5,543 nt of DNA from JAWLCQ01 sp041687095 (GCA_041687095.1 JAWLCQ010000263.1:1-5543); one strand, 5' to 3'; numbered from the stretch's first letter, positions 1 to 5,462 are shown. Program-made: numbers and translations. Notes: a model not told the origin generated them from the letters alone.

Positions 1-91
1 ACCCTCAAGCGGCGCTGTCTTCCGCTTGGGGGTGCTGCGGCGTGGCGGGGCCGACACCCCCAAGCCGCGAACAGCACGCGGCTTGAGGGTG
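1..91. repeat. Pair of inverted REP-like hairpins (BIME-like) after the pump gene
   Basis: Hairpin 1 pairs ACCCTCAAGCGG (1-12) with CCGCTTGGGGGT (22-33) with one non-canonical pair. Hairpin 2 pairs CACCCCCAAGCCGCG (55-69) with CGCGGCTTGAGGGTG (77-91) with one mismatch and a 7-nt loop. Hairpin 2 is an inverted, diverged copy of hairpin 1, so the whole block can also fold as one larger nested palindrome (1-10 with 81-90; 24-34 with 55-65). The two-unit opposite-orientation layout is that of bacterial interspersed mosaic elements. Position 1 is inside the arm, so the element may continue outside the window. It could also shield the 3' end of the operon mRNA. Confidence 0.75.
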
Positions 92-127
92 GCACCCCGG
101 TGGGCTTTGGGGTGGCACTCCGGTGGG
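87..127. repeat. Two-copy tandem repeat, 23-bp period
   Basis: GGGTGGCACCCCGGTGGG (87-104) recurs as GGGTGGCACTCCGGTGGG (110-127), with 17 of 18 bases identical. Each copy contains a small CACC/GGTG-type dyad. It overlaps the end of hairpin 2 and separates it from the 15-bp repeat at 129. Confidence 0.65.
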
Positions 128-128
128 G

Positions 129-143
129 CCGTCCCGTGAACGG
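129..143. repeat. 15-bp direct repeat, copy downstream of the pump stop
   Basis: CCGTCCCGTGAACGG matches 3708-3722 exactly. On the transcribed (minus) strand it reads CCGTTCACGGGACGG. The short dyad could form only a weak stem, and no U-run follows, so its role is unclear. Confidence 0.6.
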
Positions 144-162
144 TTTCCCTTGTCTCGATCGG

Positions 163-3100
163 CTACTTCGGGGGTTTGCCCTTCAGCCAGCGGAGGGGCT
201 TGGCCAGGTCCGCCCCGATGAGGTACATCGCCGGGACCACCAGCAGGGTGAGCGTCGTCGCGAAGATCAGGCCGAAGGCGATCGAGACGACCATGGGCTT
301 GAGGAACTGGGCCTGGAAGGACCGCTCCAGCAGCATCGGGCCCATGCCCGCGACGGTCGTGACGGTCGTCAGCAGGATCGGGCGGAATCGCTGCAACGCC
401 GCCTGCTCCATGGCCTCCGTCGTCGCCCGCCCCTCCCGCCGCAGCCGGTTCGCCAAGTCGATCAGCACCAGCGAGTCGTTCACCACGATCCCCGCCAACG
501 CCACCATCCCGAACATGCTCAGCAGCGTGACGTCGAACCCCAGCAGCCAGTGGCCCACGACCGCCCCGACGAGCCCGAAGGGGATGGCGATCATGATGAT
601 GATCGGCTGGAGGTAGCTGCGGAAGATGGCCGCGAGGATGGTGTAGATGCCCAGCAGGGCGACGGGGAACCAGATCTTGAGGGCGTCGAGGGACTCGAAG
701 ATCTGCTGCCGCTGCCCGCGGAGGTCCACGCTCGATCCGGGGACGCGGGCGGTGAGGTCGGCGAAGACGCCGTCGGCCTGCAGTTCCTGGAGGATCTGCT
801 CGGCGTTGGTGACGTCCTCGTCGACGTCGGCGCTGACGGTGATGACGCTCTTGCCGCGGGCGCGGCGGAGCGTGGTGTAGCCTCGCTGCATGCGGACGTC
901 GGCGACTTCGCCGAAGGGCGCCTGGGCCCCCGAGGGCAGGCGGATGCGCATGTCCTCGACGTTGCTGAGGGACTCCCGCTCGCTTTCGGGGTAGCGGACC
1001 ATGACCTTGATCTCATCGCGCCCACGCTGAATCTTGAGGCTCTCGTTGCCGTAGAACGCGTCGCGGAGCTGCTCGGCGATGTTGCGGAGGACGGCCCCGA
1101 GGTTCTCCGCCCCGGGGCGCGGGGTGATCTGCATCTCCATCTTGCCCGGCAGGGCGTCGTCCTCGACGTCGCGGACGCCCGCAAAGGTCTGGAGGCGGGC
1201 GCGGAGGCGTTCGGCGAGCGGTTCGAGTTCGCGGGTGCTGGGGCCCAGCAGGCGGATTTCGATGGGGCGGCCGCGCGGCCCGCCCTGCAGCTCCCCGTAC
1301 GTCAGCGAGATCGCCTCGGGGATGGCCCCGACCTGTTGGCGCCACGCCTGGGTGACCTCGCTCGAGCGGAGCCTCTCGCCCCGGCGCTCGCTGGGCAGGA
1401 GTTCGACGATGATCTCCGCCACGTGCGACCCGGCCGACCCGCCCTCGCCCGACTGCTGCCCGATGAGCGAGTAGACCCGCTGGATGAGCGGCTCGCCCGA
1501 GCGGGTCTGGAACTGCTCGTTGAGCGCCAGCGCCCCCCGCGAGATCCGCCGGGCGATCGCCTCCGTCTGCTCCTGCGGGGTGCCCGTGGGCAGGATGAGC
1601 GAGGCGACGATGGTGTCGCTGTCGCCCTGCGGGAAGCCCGTCACGCGGATCCACCCGCCCCCGAACGCTCCGCCCACGACCACCAGGATGCCCAGCACCA
1701 CCGTCACCGTCACGTAGCGGTAGCGGGCGCAGCGGCGGTAGACCCAGGCGAAGGGGCTCTGGATGAACCACTGGATCCCCCCGTCCACCCGCCCCCGCAC
1801 CCCCTCGCTGCGGGTGGGGCGCCCCGCTCCCTCCTCCCGCCGCGCCTTGAGCCAGTGCGCCAGGTGCGGGGGGAGGATGATCAGGCACTCCAGCAGAGAG
1901 AACGCCAACGCCAGGATCACCGTGATGGGCAGGATGCGGATGAACCGCCCCATGATGCCCGGGATCAGCAGCAGGGGCAGGAAGGCGAGCCACGTGGTGG
2001 AGACCGCCCCGATGACCGGCAGGAGGACCTCCCGCGTGCCCTCGACGGCCGCCTCCAGCGGCAGCTCGCCCTTCTCGACGCGGGAGTAGACGTTCTCCCC
2101 GACGACGATGGCGTCGTCGACGATGAGGCCCAGGGCCATGATCAGCGCGAACATGCTCATCATGTTCAGGGTCATGTCGAGGAGGAACAGGACCAGGAGC
2201 GTCCCGAGGATGGACACGGGGATGCCCATGGCGACCCAGACGGAGAGGCGGAGGCGGAGGAAGAACCACAGGACCCCGAACACCAGCACCAGCCCGACCG
2301 CCCCGTTGCGCATCAGCAGCGAGAGGCGGTCCTGGACGAGGCGGGACATGTCCGACCAGACCTCGATCTGGACGCCCTCGGGCAGCGTGGGCTGCTTGCG
2401 GGCGACGTAGGCGCGGACGGCGGCGGCGATGCGGATGGTGTCCTCGTCGCCCGTCTGGAACACGCTCACCAGCGCCGCCGGGACCCCGTTGAACTGCCCG
2501 CCCACCGGCACGTCCTCGAACCCTTCGCGGACGACGGCGATCTCGCCCAGGTGCACGATCGTCCCATCGGGGCGGTAGAGGACGGGGATGTTCTTGTACT
2601 GCTCGGCGCGGAGGCGCTCGGCGACGACGCGGACGGTCATCTCCCCGGTCCGGGTCTTGATCGTCCCGGCCGGGAGGTCGAAGCTGCTCTGGCGGATCGT
2701 GCGGGCGATGTCGGCGTGGGTGAGCCCGAGGCGGCGGAGGGTGTCCTCGGTGACCTCGATGACGATCTCGTACTGCCGCACCCCCGAGACCGTGACCTGG
2801 GAGACCTCGGGCAGGTCGTTGATCTCGTCGCGGATCTCCTCGGCGAGTTCCTTGCGGGTGCGTTCGGGGACGTTGCCCGCGACGGCGACGTGGACGACGT
2901 GGCGTTTGAGCGTGACCTCGGTGACGACGGGGTCCTCGGCGTCGAGGGGGAAGGTGATCTTGTCGACCTCGCTCTTGACCTCGTCGAGGACCTTGCGGAC
3001 GTCGGCGTTGGTGTAGAGTTCGAGCATCACCGTGCCGAACCCCTCCCGCGAGGTGGAGGTCATCTCCTCCACGCCCTCGAGCCCGGTGAGCTGGTCCTCG

Positions 3101-3300
3101 ATCTTCTGCACGATCCCGCGCTCGACGTCGGCGGGGGCGGCCCCGGGGTAGGGGACGGTGATGCTGATCATGTCCAGCTCGAACTCGGGGAAGACCTCCC
3201 GCGGGATCAACGCCCCCGCCAGCAGCCCTCCGCCCAGGATCATGATCATGAGCATGTTGGGCCCGACGCGGTTGACGACGCTGTGACGGATCAGCGGCAT
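163..3300 (-). CDS. RND efflux permease, HAE/AcrB-type inner-membrane pump
   Basis: This 1045-residue protein (AcrB is about 1049) is a complete proton-driven RND antiporter, expected to act as a trimer with the upstream adaptor. The fold repeats twice: TM1 at about 14-32, periplasmic porter/docking loop to about 332, TM2-TM6 at about 333-478, TM7 at about 531-549, second periplasmic loop to about 875, and TM8-TM12 at about 876-1028. The TM4 signature GLIVDDAIVVGENV carries the paired aspartates D395/D396 (AcrB D407/D408). R971 and T978 in RFRPILLT match AcrB R971/T978. The AcrB K940 position is N941 in GIVVNDSLVLID, so the canonical relay lysine is absent. N-terminal motifs VFPEFELDMISITVPYPGA and ADVERGIVQKIEDQL are typical of the family. 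ATG at 3300 has a G-rich Shine-Dalgarno at 3307-3313 and the gene ends in TAG. An HME metal exporter is less likely, but the substrate cannot be named. Confidence 0.97.
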   Translation of the reverse strand: MPLIRHSVVNRVGPNMLMIMILGGGLLAGALIPREVFPEFELDMISITVPYPGAAPADVERGIVQKIEDQLTGLEGVEEMTSTSREGFGTVMLELYTNADVRKVLDEVKSEVDKITFPLDAEDPVVTEVTLKRHVVHVAVAGNVPERTRKELAEEIRDEINDLPEVSQVTVSGVRQYEIVIEVTEDTLRRLGLTHADIARTIRQSSFDLPAGTIKTRTGEMTVRVVAERLRAEQYKNIPVLYRPDGTIVHLGEIAVVREGFEDVPVGGQFNGVPAALVSVFQTGDEDTIRIAAAVRAYVARKQPTLPEGVQIEVWSDMSRLVQDRLSLLMRNGAVGLVLVFGVLWFFLRLRLSVWVAMGIPVSILGTLLVLFLLDMTLNMMSMFALIMALGLIVDDAIVVGENVYSRVEKGELPLEAAVEGTREVLLPVIGAVSTTWLAFLPLLLIPGIMGRFIRILPITVILALAFSLLECLIILPPHLAHWLKARREEGAGRPTRSEGVRGRVDGGIQWFIQSPFAWVYRRCARYRYVTVTVVLGILVVVGGAFGGGWIRVTGFPQGDSDTIVASLILPTGTPQEQTEAIARRISRGALALNEQFQTRSGEPLIQRVYSLIGQQSGEGGSAGSHVAEIIVELLPSERRGERLRSSEVTQAWRQQVGAIPEAISLTYGELQGGPRGRPIEIRLLGPSTRELEPLAERLRARLQTFAGVRDVEDDALPGKMEMQITPRPGAENLGAVLRNIAEQLRDAFYGNESLKIQRGRDEIKVMVRYPESERESLSNVEDMRIRLPSGAQAPFGEVADVRMQRGYTTLRRARGKSVITVSADVDEDVTNAEQILQELQADGVFADLTARVPGSSVDLRGQRQQIFESLDALKIWFPVALLGIYTILAAIFRSYLQPIIIMIAIPFGLVGAVVGHWLLGFDVTLLSMFGMVALAGIVVNDSLVLIDLANRLRREGRATTEAMEQAALQRFRPILLTTVTTVAGMGPMLLERSFQAQFLKPMVVSIAFGLIFATTLTLLVVPAMYLIGADLAKPLRWLKGKPPK

Positions 3301-3306
3301 GGGAGG

Positions 3307-3313
3307 CCCCCCT
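3307..3313 (-). promoter_or_regulatory. Shine-Dalgarno site of the pump gene
   Basis: The minus strand reads AGGGGGG, then 6 nt (CCTCCC), then the ATG at 3300. The strength and spacing support this start and suggest the pump is translated independently, as expected with a 466-bp gap after the adaptor stop. Confidence 0.55.
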
Positions 3314-3343
3314 GGCAGCGGACGGACGCGAAGGAGGAGGGCG

Positions 3344-3378
3344 AATCCGAAATCCGAAACCCGACATCCGAAATCCGT
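3344..3378. repeat. 7-bp tandem repeat, unit AATCCGA, five copies
   Basis: Five consecutive heptamers: AATCCGA, AATCCGA, AACCCGA, CATCCGA, AATCCGT. On the minus strand this is the TCGGATT series. Because 21 bp equals seven codons, it reads as GFRISD-like peptide in translation. I recall such strings from spurious proteins in Planctomycetota and some other phyla; that link is from memory. It lies about 45 bp upstream of the pump ATG. Confidence 0.75.
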
Positions 3379-3383
3379 AGCCG

Positions 3384-3417
3384 TTCATGCCTTCGCCAAC
3401 AGCAGCGAAGGCGTGAA
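3384..3417. repeat. Hairpin with 13-bp arms and 8-nt loop
   Basis: TTCATGCCTTCGC (3384-3396) faces GCGAAGGCGTGAA (3405-3417) around the loop CAACAGCA. Twelve of the thirteen positions are Watson-Crick pairs and one is a T-G mismatch. No U-run follows on either strand, so an intrinsic terminator is not indicated. It could be a dispersed palindromic unit or an mRNA-stabilising stem in the intercistronic region. Confidence 0.7.
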
Positions 3418-3438
3418 GACAAGGGTCCGCCGGGATCC

Positions 3439-3513
3439 GAAGGCGGGATGGGCGAAGGCGGAAGAGGCGAAGGCAGGATGGGCGAAGGCGGGATGGGCGC
3501 AGGCGGGGTAGGC
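3439..3513. repeat. 15-bp tandem repeat, five units
   Basis: Five consecutive 15-mers vary around GAAGGCGGGATGGGC: units start at 3439, 3454, 3469, 3484 and 3499. Units 1 and 4 are identical; the fifth (GCAGGCGGGGTAGGC) is the most diverged. There are no spacers, so this is a minisatellite-like array rather than a CRISPR. A multiple-of-three unit explains the PSPIP-like peptide strings in spurious frames. Confidence 0.8.
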
Positions 3514-3520
3514 GCAGGGA

Positions 3521-3593
3521 GCCTCGAAAACGGGGACTGGCTCCGCAGCGGCATGCTTCTGGCCGCGCAGGTGCCTGTCCCCTTTTTCGAGGC
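3521..3593. repeat. 73-bp imperfect palindrome (REP/MITE-like hairpin)
   Basis: Outer arms GCCTCGAAAACGGGGAC (3521-3537) and GTCCCCTTTTTCGAGGC (3577-3593) pair at 16 of 17 positions. The symmetry continues inward on the same axis to GCGGC/GCCGC (3548-3552 with 3562-3566), giving 26 pairs out of 32 around a 9-nt loop. The arm reading AAAAAGGGGACAGGCACC resembles a dispersed palindromic sequence I recall from several GC-rich genomes, sometimes near REP-associated Y1 transposases; this resemblance is from memory. It begins 8 bp after the 15-bp array. Confidence 0.75.
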
Positions 3594-3594
3594 G

Positions 3595-3616
3595 GTGCGG
3601 GACTCACCGCCCGCAC
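3595..3616. repeat. Small hairpin next to the 73-bp palindrome
   Basis: GTGCGGG (3595-3601) and CCCGCAC (3610-3616) form a perfect 7-bp stem with an 8-nt loop, starting one base after the long palindrome ends. No T-run follows, so a terminator is not indicated. Confidence 0.5.
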
Positions 3617-3618
3617 TC

Positions 3619-3628
3619 CCGTAAACGG
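3619..3628. repeat. CCGTAAACGG motif
   Basis: A short dyad (CCGT, two bases, ACGG) one base different from CCGTGAACGG found inside the 15-bp repeats at 129-143 and 3708-3722. It is too short to be convincing alone and is listed as a possible degenerate third copy. Confidence 0.3.
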
Positions 3629-3707
3629 TTGCGCTGGCCGATCGTGTCCCGCGGCAGTCTTTCCGTGCCTCTGCCATTCGCATGTCCGATTCTGATGCCC
3701 GTTTGCC

Positions 3708-3722
3708 CCGTCCCGTGAACGG
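3708..3722. repeat. 15-bp direct repeat, copy downstream of the adaptor stop
   Basis: CCGTCCCGTGAACGG is identical to positions 129-143 and lies 44 bp beyond the adaptor stop codon. It contains the dyad CCGT-GA-ACGG. The other copy lies 19 bp beyond the pump stop, so both genes are followed by the same motif in the same orientation. Confidence 0.6.
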
Positions 3723-3766
3723 CTGCTGGTCTTGAATTCGTTTCGGATGCCCGGTTCTAACGCGCG

Positions 3767-5107
3767 CTACGGCCGTGCTGGCTGTGTCGTCGTGCTCTCC
3801 TCGTCCTCCACCCGCACGCGCATCCCGGGGATGGGCTTGGGGAGGTACTGCAGGACCACGCGGTCCCCCGCCTCCAGGCCGCCCCCGGGCAATATCATGG
3901 CCGTCTCCCCCGTGTAGCGGGCGACGTCGACGTCGCGCGTCTGCAGGCGGCCGTCCTCGACGACGTACACCTGCTGCTCGGGCAGGACGGCCGAGCGGGG
4001 CAGGAGGAACGCCCGCTCGACCCGCCGGCCCTGGATGCGGACGCGGCAGAACATGTTCAGGTCCAGCAGGGGGGCGTCGGAGTCGGGCGGGGGGTTGTTC
4101 ACGTAGATGACCACCATCGCCGTTCGCGTCTCGGCCTCCAGGCCCGCCTCGATGCGCCCCACGCAGCCGGGCCAGGTGGCGGGGGGGCCGTTGGCGGCGG
4201 CGGTCCACTGGACGAGGGCGTCGGGGGGGGGCGAGGGCGGCAGGGGGGCGCCCATGCGGCAGCGCTGGACGCTGTCCGGGTCGAGCCACCGCAGATCGGC
4301 GGCCGCGATGGAGACGGGCACCTCCATGACGTCCGTGGCGTACAGCTCGACGTAGGCCGTCCCCGCCTGCACGCGCTCCCCGAGGTCGACTTCGCTGCGG
4401 AGGATGCGCCCGGTGACGGGGGAGGGGACCTCGGCGCGGCCGAGGTCCAGCTCCGCCTGCTGGAGCCGCGTGCCATCGGCGGCGATGGACGCCTGCAGTT
4501 CCCGCCGGCGGGGCTCGACGAGGGCCATCTCGTCCAGGATCATCTGTAGCTGCCTGCGTTGGGCGAGCACCTTGTCGCGGGCGGTGTCCACGTCGGAGCG
4601 CCCGGCGGCCCCGCGGGTCTGCAGTTCGCGGATGTCGGCGAGTTGCTCCTGGGCGAGCTGCAGGCGCTCGCGTTCGATGGCCTCGGACTCGCGGAGGTTC
4701 CGGGCCTCCTGCTCGAGGCGCGCCAACTGCGCCTCGTGCATCTCCAACTGCGCCGCCGCCGCCTCCCTCGCCAGACGGAAGTCGTTGGCGTCGATGCGGA
4801 AGAGGACGTCGCCCTCCCGCACTCGCAGGCCCGTCAGGAGCCCCGGGGCCTTCCACACCACCTGCCCGGAGACCAAGGGGGCGATCTCCACCCGCGCCCT
4901 CGCCCTCGCCGAACCGAAGCCCACGATCTCGACGCGATGGTCGAGGAGGGGGGCGATGGGGGGGGCCTGGAGGATGGGGACGGTGACGGAGACGGGGCGC
5001 TCGGGGGGCTTACGGGCGGCGCGGAGGAGCAGCAGCGCCCCGAGGGCCGCGACGGCCAGCACCGCCGCCGCCAGCACCAGAGAGATTACGGCTCGCGTCT
5101 TCGACAT
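3767..5107 (-). CDS. RND efflux periplasmic adaptor subunit (membrane fusion protein, HlyD/AcrA family)
   Basis: This 446-residue protein should link the inner-membrane RND pump to an outer-membrane channel across the periplasm. Residues 7-29 are a hydrophobic N-terminal segment (anchor or signal peptide); no lipobox cysteine follows. The two lipoyl half-motifs are at about 73-107 (VEIAPLVSGQV ... VREGDVLFRID) and 224-255 (AEVPSPVTGRI ... DLGERVQAG). Between them, 108-223 is a Glu/Arg/Leu/Ala-rich coiled-coil hairpin. The beta-barrel follows (about 256-357), with the typical ending VGRIEAGLEAETRTAMVV and NNPP, then a membrane-proximal domain (about 358-436) with LLPRSAVL. Length is normal for the family. 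A Pro-rich stretch (287-311) and three cysteines (283, 315, 354) are local peculiarities. I chose ATG at 5107 over the TTG one codon earlier because the Shine-Dalgarno spacing fits it. It is the first gene of the module, with the pump 466 bp downstream. Family assignment is firm; substrate is unknown. Confidence 0.94.
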   Translation of the reverse strand: MSKTRAVISLVLAAAVLAVAALGALLLLRAARKPPERPVSVTVPILQAPPIAPLLDHRVEIVGFGSARARARVEIAPLVSGQVVWKAPGLLTGLRVREGDVLFRIDANDFRLAREAAAAQLEMHEAQLARLEQEARNLRESEAIERERLQLAQEQLADIRELQTRGAAGRSDVDTARDKVLAQRRQLQMILDEMALVEPRRRELQASIAADGTRLQQAELDLGRAEVPSPVTGRILRSEVDLGERVQAGTAYVELYATDVMEVPVSIAAADLRWLDPDSVQRCRMGAPLPPSPPPDALVQWTAAANGPPATWPGCVGRIEAGLEAETRTAMVVIYVNNPPPDSDAPLLDLNMFCRVRIQGRRVERAFLLPRSAVLPEQQVYVVEDGRLQTRDVDVARYTGETAMILPGGGLEAGDRVVLQYLPKPIPGMRVRVEDEESTTTQPARP

Positions 5108-5112
5108 CAACG

Positions 5113-5119
5113 TCCCTTT
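5113..5119 (-). promoter_or_regulatory. Shine-Dalgarno site fixing the adaptor start
   Basis: The minus strand reads AAAGGGACGTTGATG. From AGGG (5117-5114) to the ATG at 5107-5105 is 6 nt, a normal spacing. To the TTG at 5110-5108 it is only 3 nt. The ATG is therefore the better start, one codon shorter than the longest open frame. Confidence 0.6.
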
Positions 5120-5134
5120 GACCCGCGGGGCAGG

Positions 5135-5152
5135 CGATGCAAGAGGGCATCG
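5135..5152. promoter_or_regulatory. Inverted repeat in the leader of the adaptor gene
   Basis: CGATGC (5135-5140) and GCATCG (5147-5152) are perfect 6-bp arms around a 6-nt centre, lying between the predicted transcription start and the ribosome binding site. An 8-bp palindrome CCCGCGGG (5122-5129) follows immediately before the Shine-Dalgarno. The position suits a repressor operator or a small leader hairpin, but no family-specific operator sequence is recognised and no regulator gene is in the window. Confidence 0.35.
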
Positions 5153-5175
5153 GGCATTCTCCCGGGGCGCATGGC

Positions 5176-5204
5176 AGTATAGTCACGCACCGCCCCCCTG
5201 TGAA
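5176..5204 (-). promoter_or_regulatory. Sigma70-like promoter of the efflux operon
   Basis: Read on the minus strand, TTCACA (5204-5199; one mismatch to TTGACA) is followed by exactly 17 bases and then TATACT (5181-5176; one mismatch to TATAAT). Transcription would start around 5169-5172, giving a leader of roughly 60 nt before the adaptor ATG. In such GC-rich DNA two near-consensus boxes at ideal spacing, at the right distance from the first gene, are unlikely by chance. No transcript data support it; the call rests on sequence only. Confidence 0.68.
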
Positions 5205-5220
5205 GCCGACAGGGCCCCGC

Positions 5221-5257
5221 CCCCAACGCCTGCGCTTGAGGCGTCGCACGCGCTCGG
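5221..5257. repeat. 37-bp direct repeat, first copy
   Basis: The segment beginning CCCCAACGCCTGCGCTTGAG and ending GCACGCGCTCGG matches 5507-5543 at 34 of 37 positions. Its second half is partly repeated in tandem: GCGTCGCACGCGC at 5241-5253 recurs at 5259-5271 (18-bp period). Confidence 0.75.
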
Positions 5258-5278
5258 GGCGTCGCACGCGCCCCCCTC

Positions 5279-5300
5279 CTGCGCCGGGGGTCTCCTGACC
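5279..5300. repeat. GGGGGTCTCCTGACC repeat, degraded copy
   Basis: A 22-bp sequence (CTGCGCC followed by GGGGGTCTCCTGACC) is exactly repeated at 5314-5335, 35 bp away. Here the right-hand arm of the palindrome is lost after ACC, so only the left arm and centre remain. Confidence 0.7.
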
Positions 5301-5316
5301 TCGCCCCGCGCGTCTG

Positions 5317-5342
5317 CGCCGGGGGTCTCCTGACCCCCGGCG
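5317..5342. repeat. Perfect palindrome, 10-bp arms, CTCCTG centre
   Basis: CGCCGGGGGT (5317-5326) and ACCCCCGGCG (5333-5342) pair perfectly around CTCCTG. It is the intact member of a family also present at 5279-5300 (degraded) and 5489-5514 (inverted orientation). Confidence 0.8.
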
Positions 5343-5409
5343 TCCTGGAGGGGCGAGGGATGCCTCCGCGTCAGCGTCGTTGGAGCGCCCCCTTCGCGGC
5401 GGGGGCCTG

Positions 5410-5428
5410 GTCCTGAGCTTGTCGAAGG
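5410..5428. repeat. Dispersed repeat GTCCTGAGCTTGTCGAAGG
   Basis: Its reverse complement CCTTCGACAAGCTCAGGAC is a sequence I know as a very common intergenic repeat in sphingomonads and several other GC-rich phyla, often spuriously translated as FDKLR or LSLSKD. The identification is from memory of the motif; only one copy is visible here. Confidence 0.65.
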
Positions 5429-5462
5429 GCCGCCGCGACCGACGCGCCGCCATAACGCTGTC

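Larger units (their letters stand above)
3301..3766. other. Repeat-filled spacer between adaptor and pump genes
   Basis: This 466-bp gap lies inside the presumed operon; most adaptor-pump pairs are separated by only a few bases. It holds, from low to high coordinate, a 7-bp tandem repeat, a 13-bp-stem hairpin, a 15-bp tandem repeat, a 73-bp imperfect palindrome, a 7-bp-stem hairpin and copies of a CCGTGAACGG-type motif. Short open frames exist but are translations of the repeats. On the minus strand ahead of the pump I see no -10/-35 pair, and no hairpin is followed by a U-run, so neither an internal promoter nor a classical intrinsic terminator is supported. Positions 3629-3707 hold nothing I recognise. 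Confidence 0.75.

Noticed and set aside
3377..3511. GTAG tetranucleotides (3377-3380 and 3508-3511) just before the two hairpins, as in REP elements recognised by Y1 transposases
   Set aside because: Both fall inside or at the edge of tandem repeat units and their distances to the hairpins differ; a 4-mer match is too weak to support the claim.
3439..3513. Possible CRISPR array
   Set aside because: Units are 15 bp, contiguous and imperfect, with no unique spacers and no cas genes.
3521..3593. Intrinsic terminator between adaptor and pump
   Set aside because: The hairpin is strong but neither strand has a U-run after it, and termination here would cut off the pump gene, which has no visible promoter of its own.
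1013..3616. Minus-strand open frame of 867 codons in another frame of the pump gene
   Set aside because: Arg/Pro/His-rich shadow frame with no family features; the N-terminal part is repeat translation.
100..3624. Plus-strand open frame of 1174 codons running antisense to the pump gene
   Set aside because: It is the mirror of a high-GC coding gene. The product is extremely rich in Asp, Arg, Gly, Gln and His without domains, and it runs into the repeat region; the minus-strand RND protein is unmistakable.
3291..4856. Minus-strand open frame of 521 codons overlapping the adaptor and the spacer
   Set aside because: It is out of frame with the recognised adaptor, its product is Arg/Pro/Gly low complexity, and its C-terminal part is translated tandem repeats (PSPIP and FRISD strings).
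5108..5110. TTG as the adaptor start codon
   Set aside because: It is only 3 nt from the Shine-Dalgarno core, whereas the adjacent ATG has a 6-nt spacing.
5010..5453. Minus-strand open frame of 147 codons upstream of the adaptor
   Set aside because: It consists of translated intergenic repeats (including FDKLR), crosses the predicted promoter and overlaps the adaptor start.
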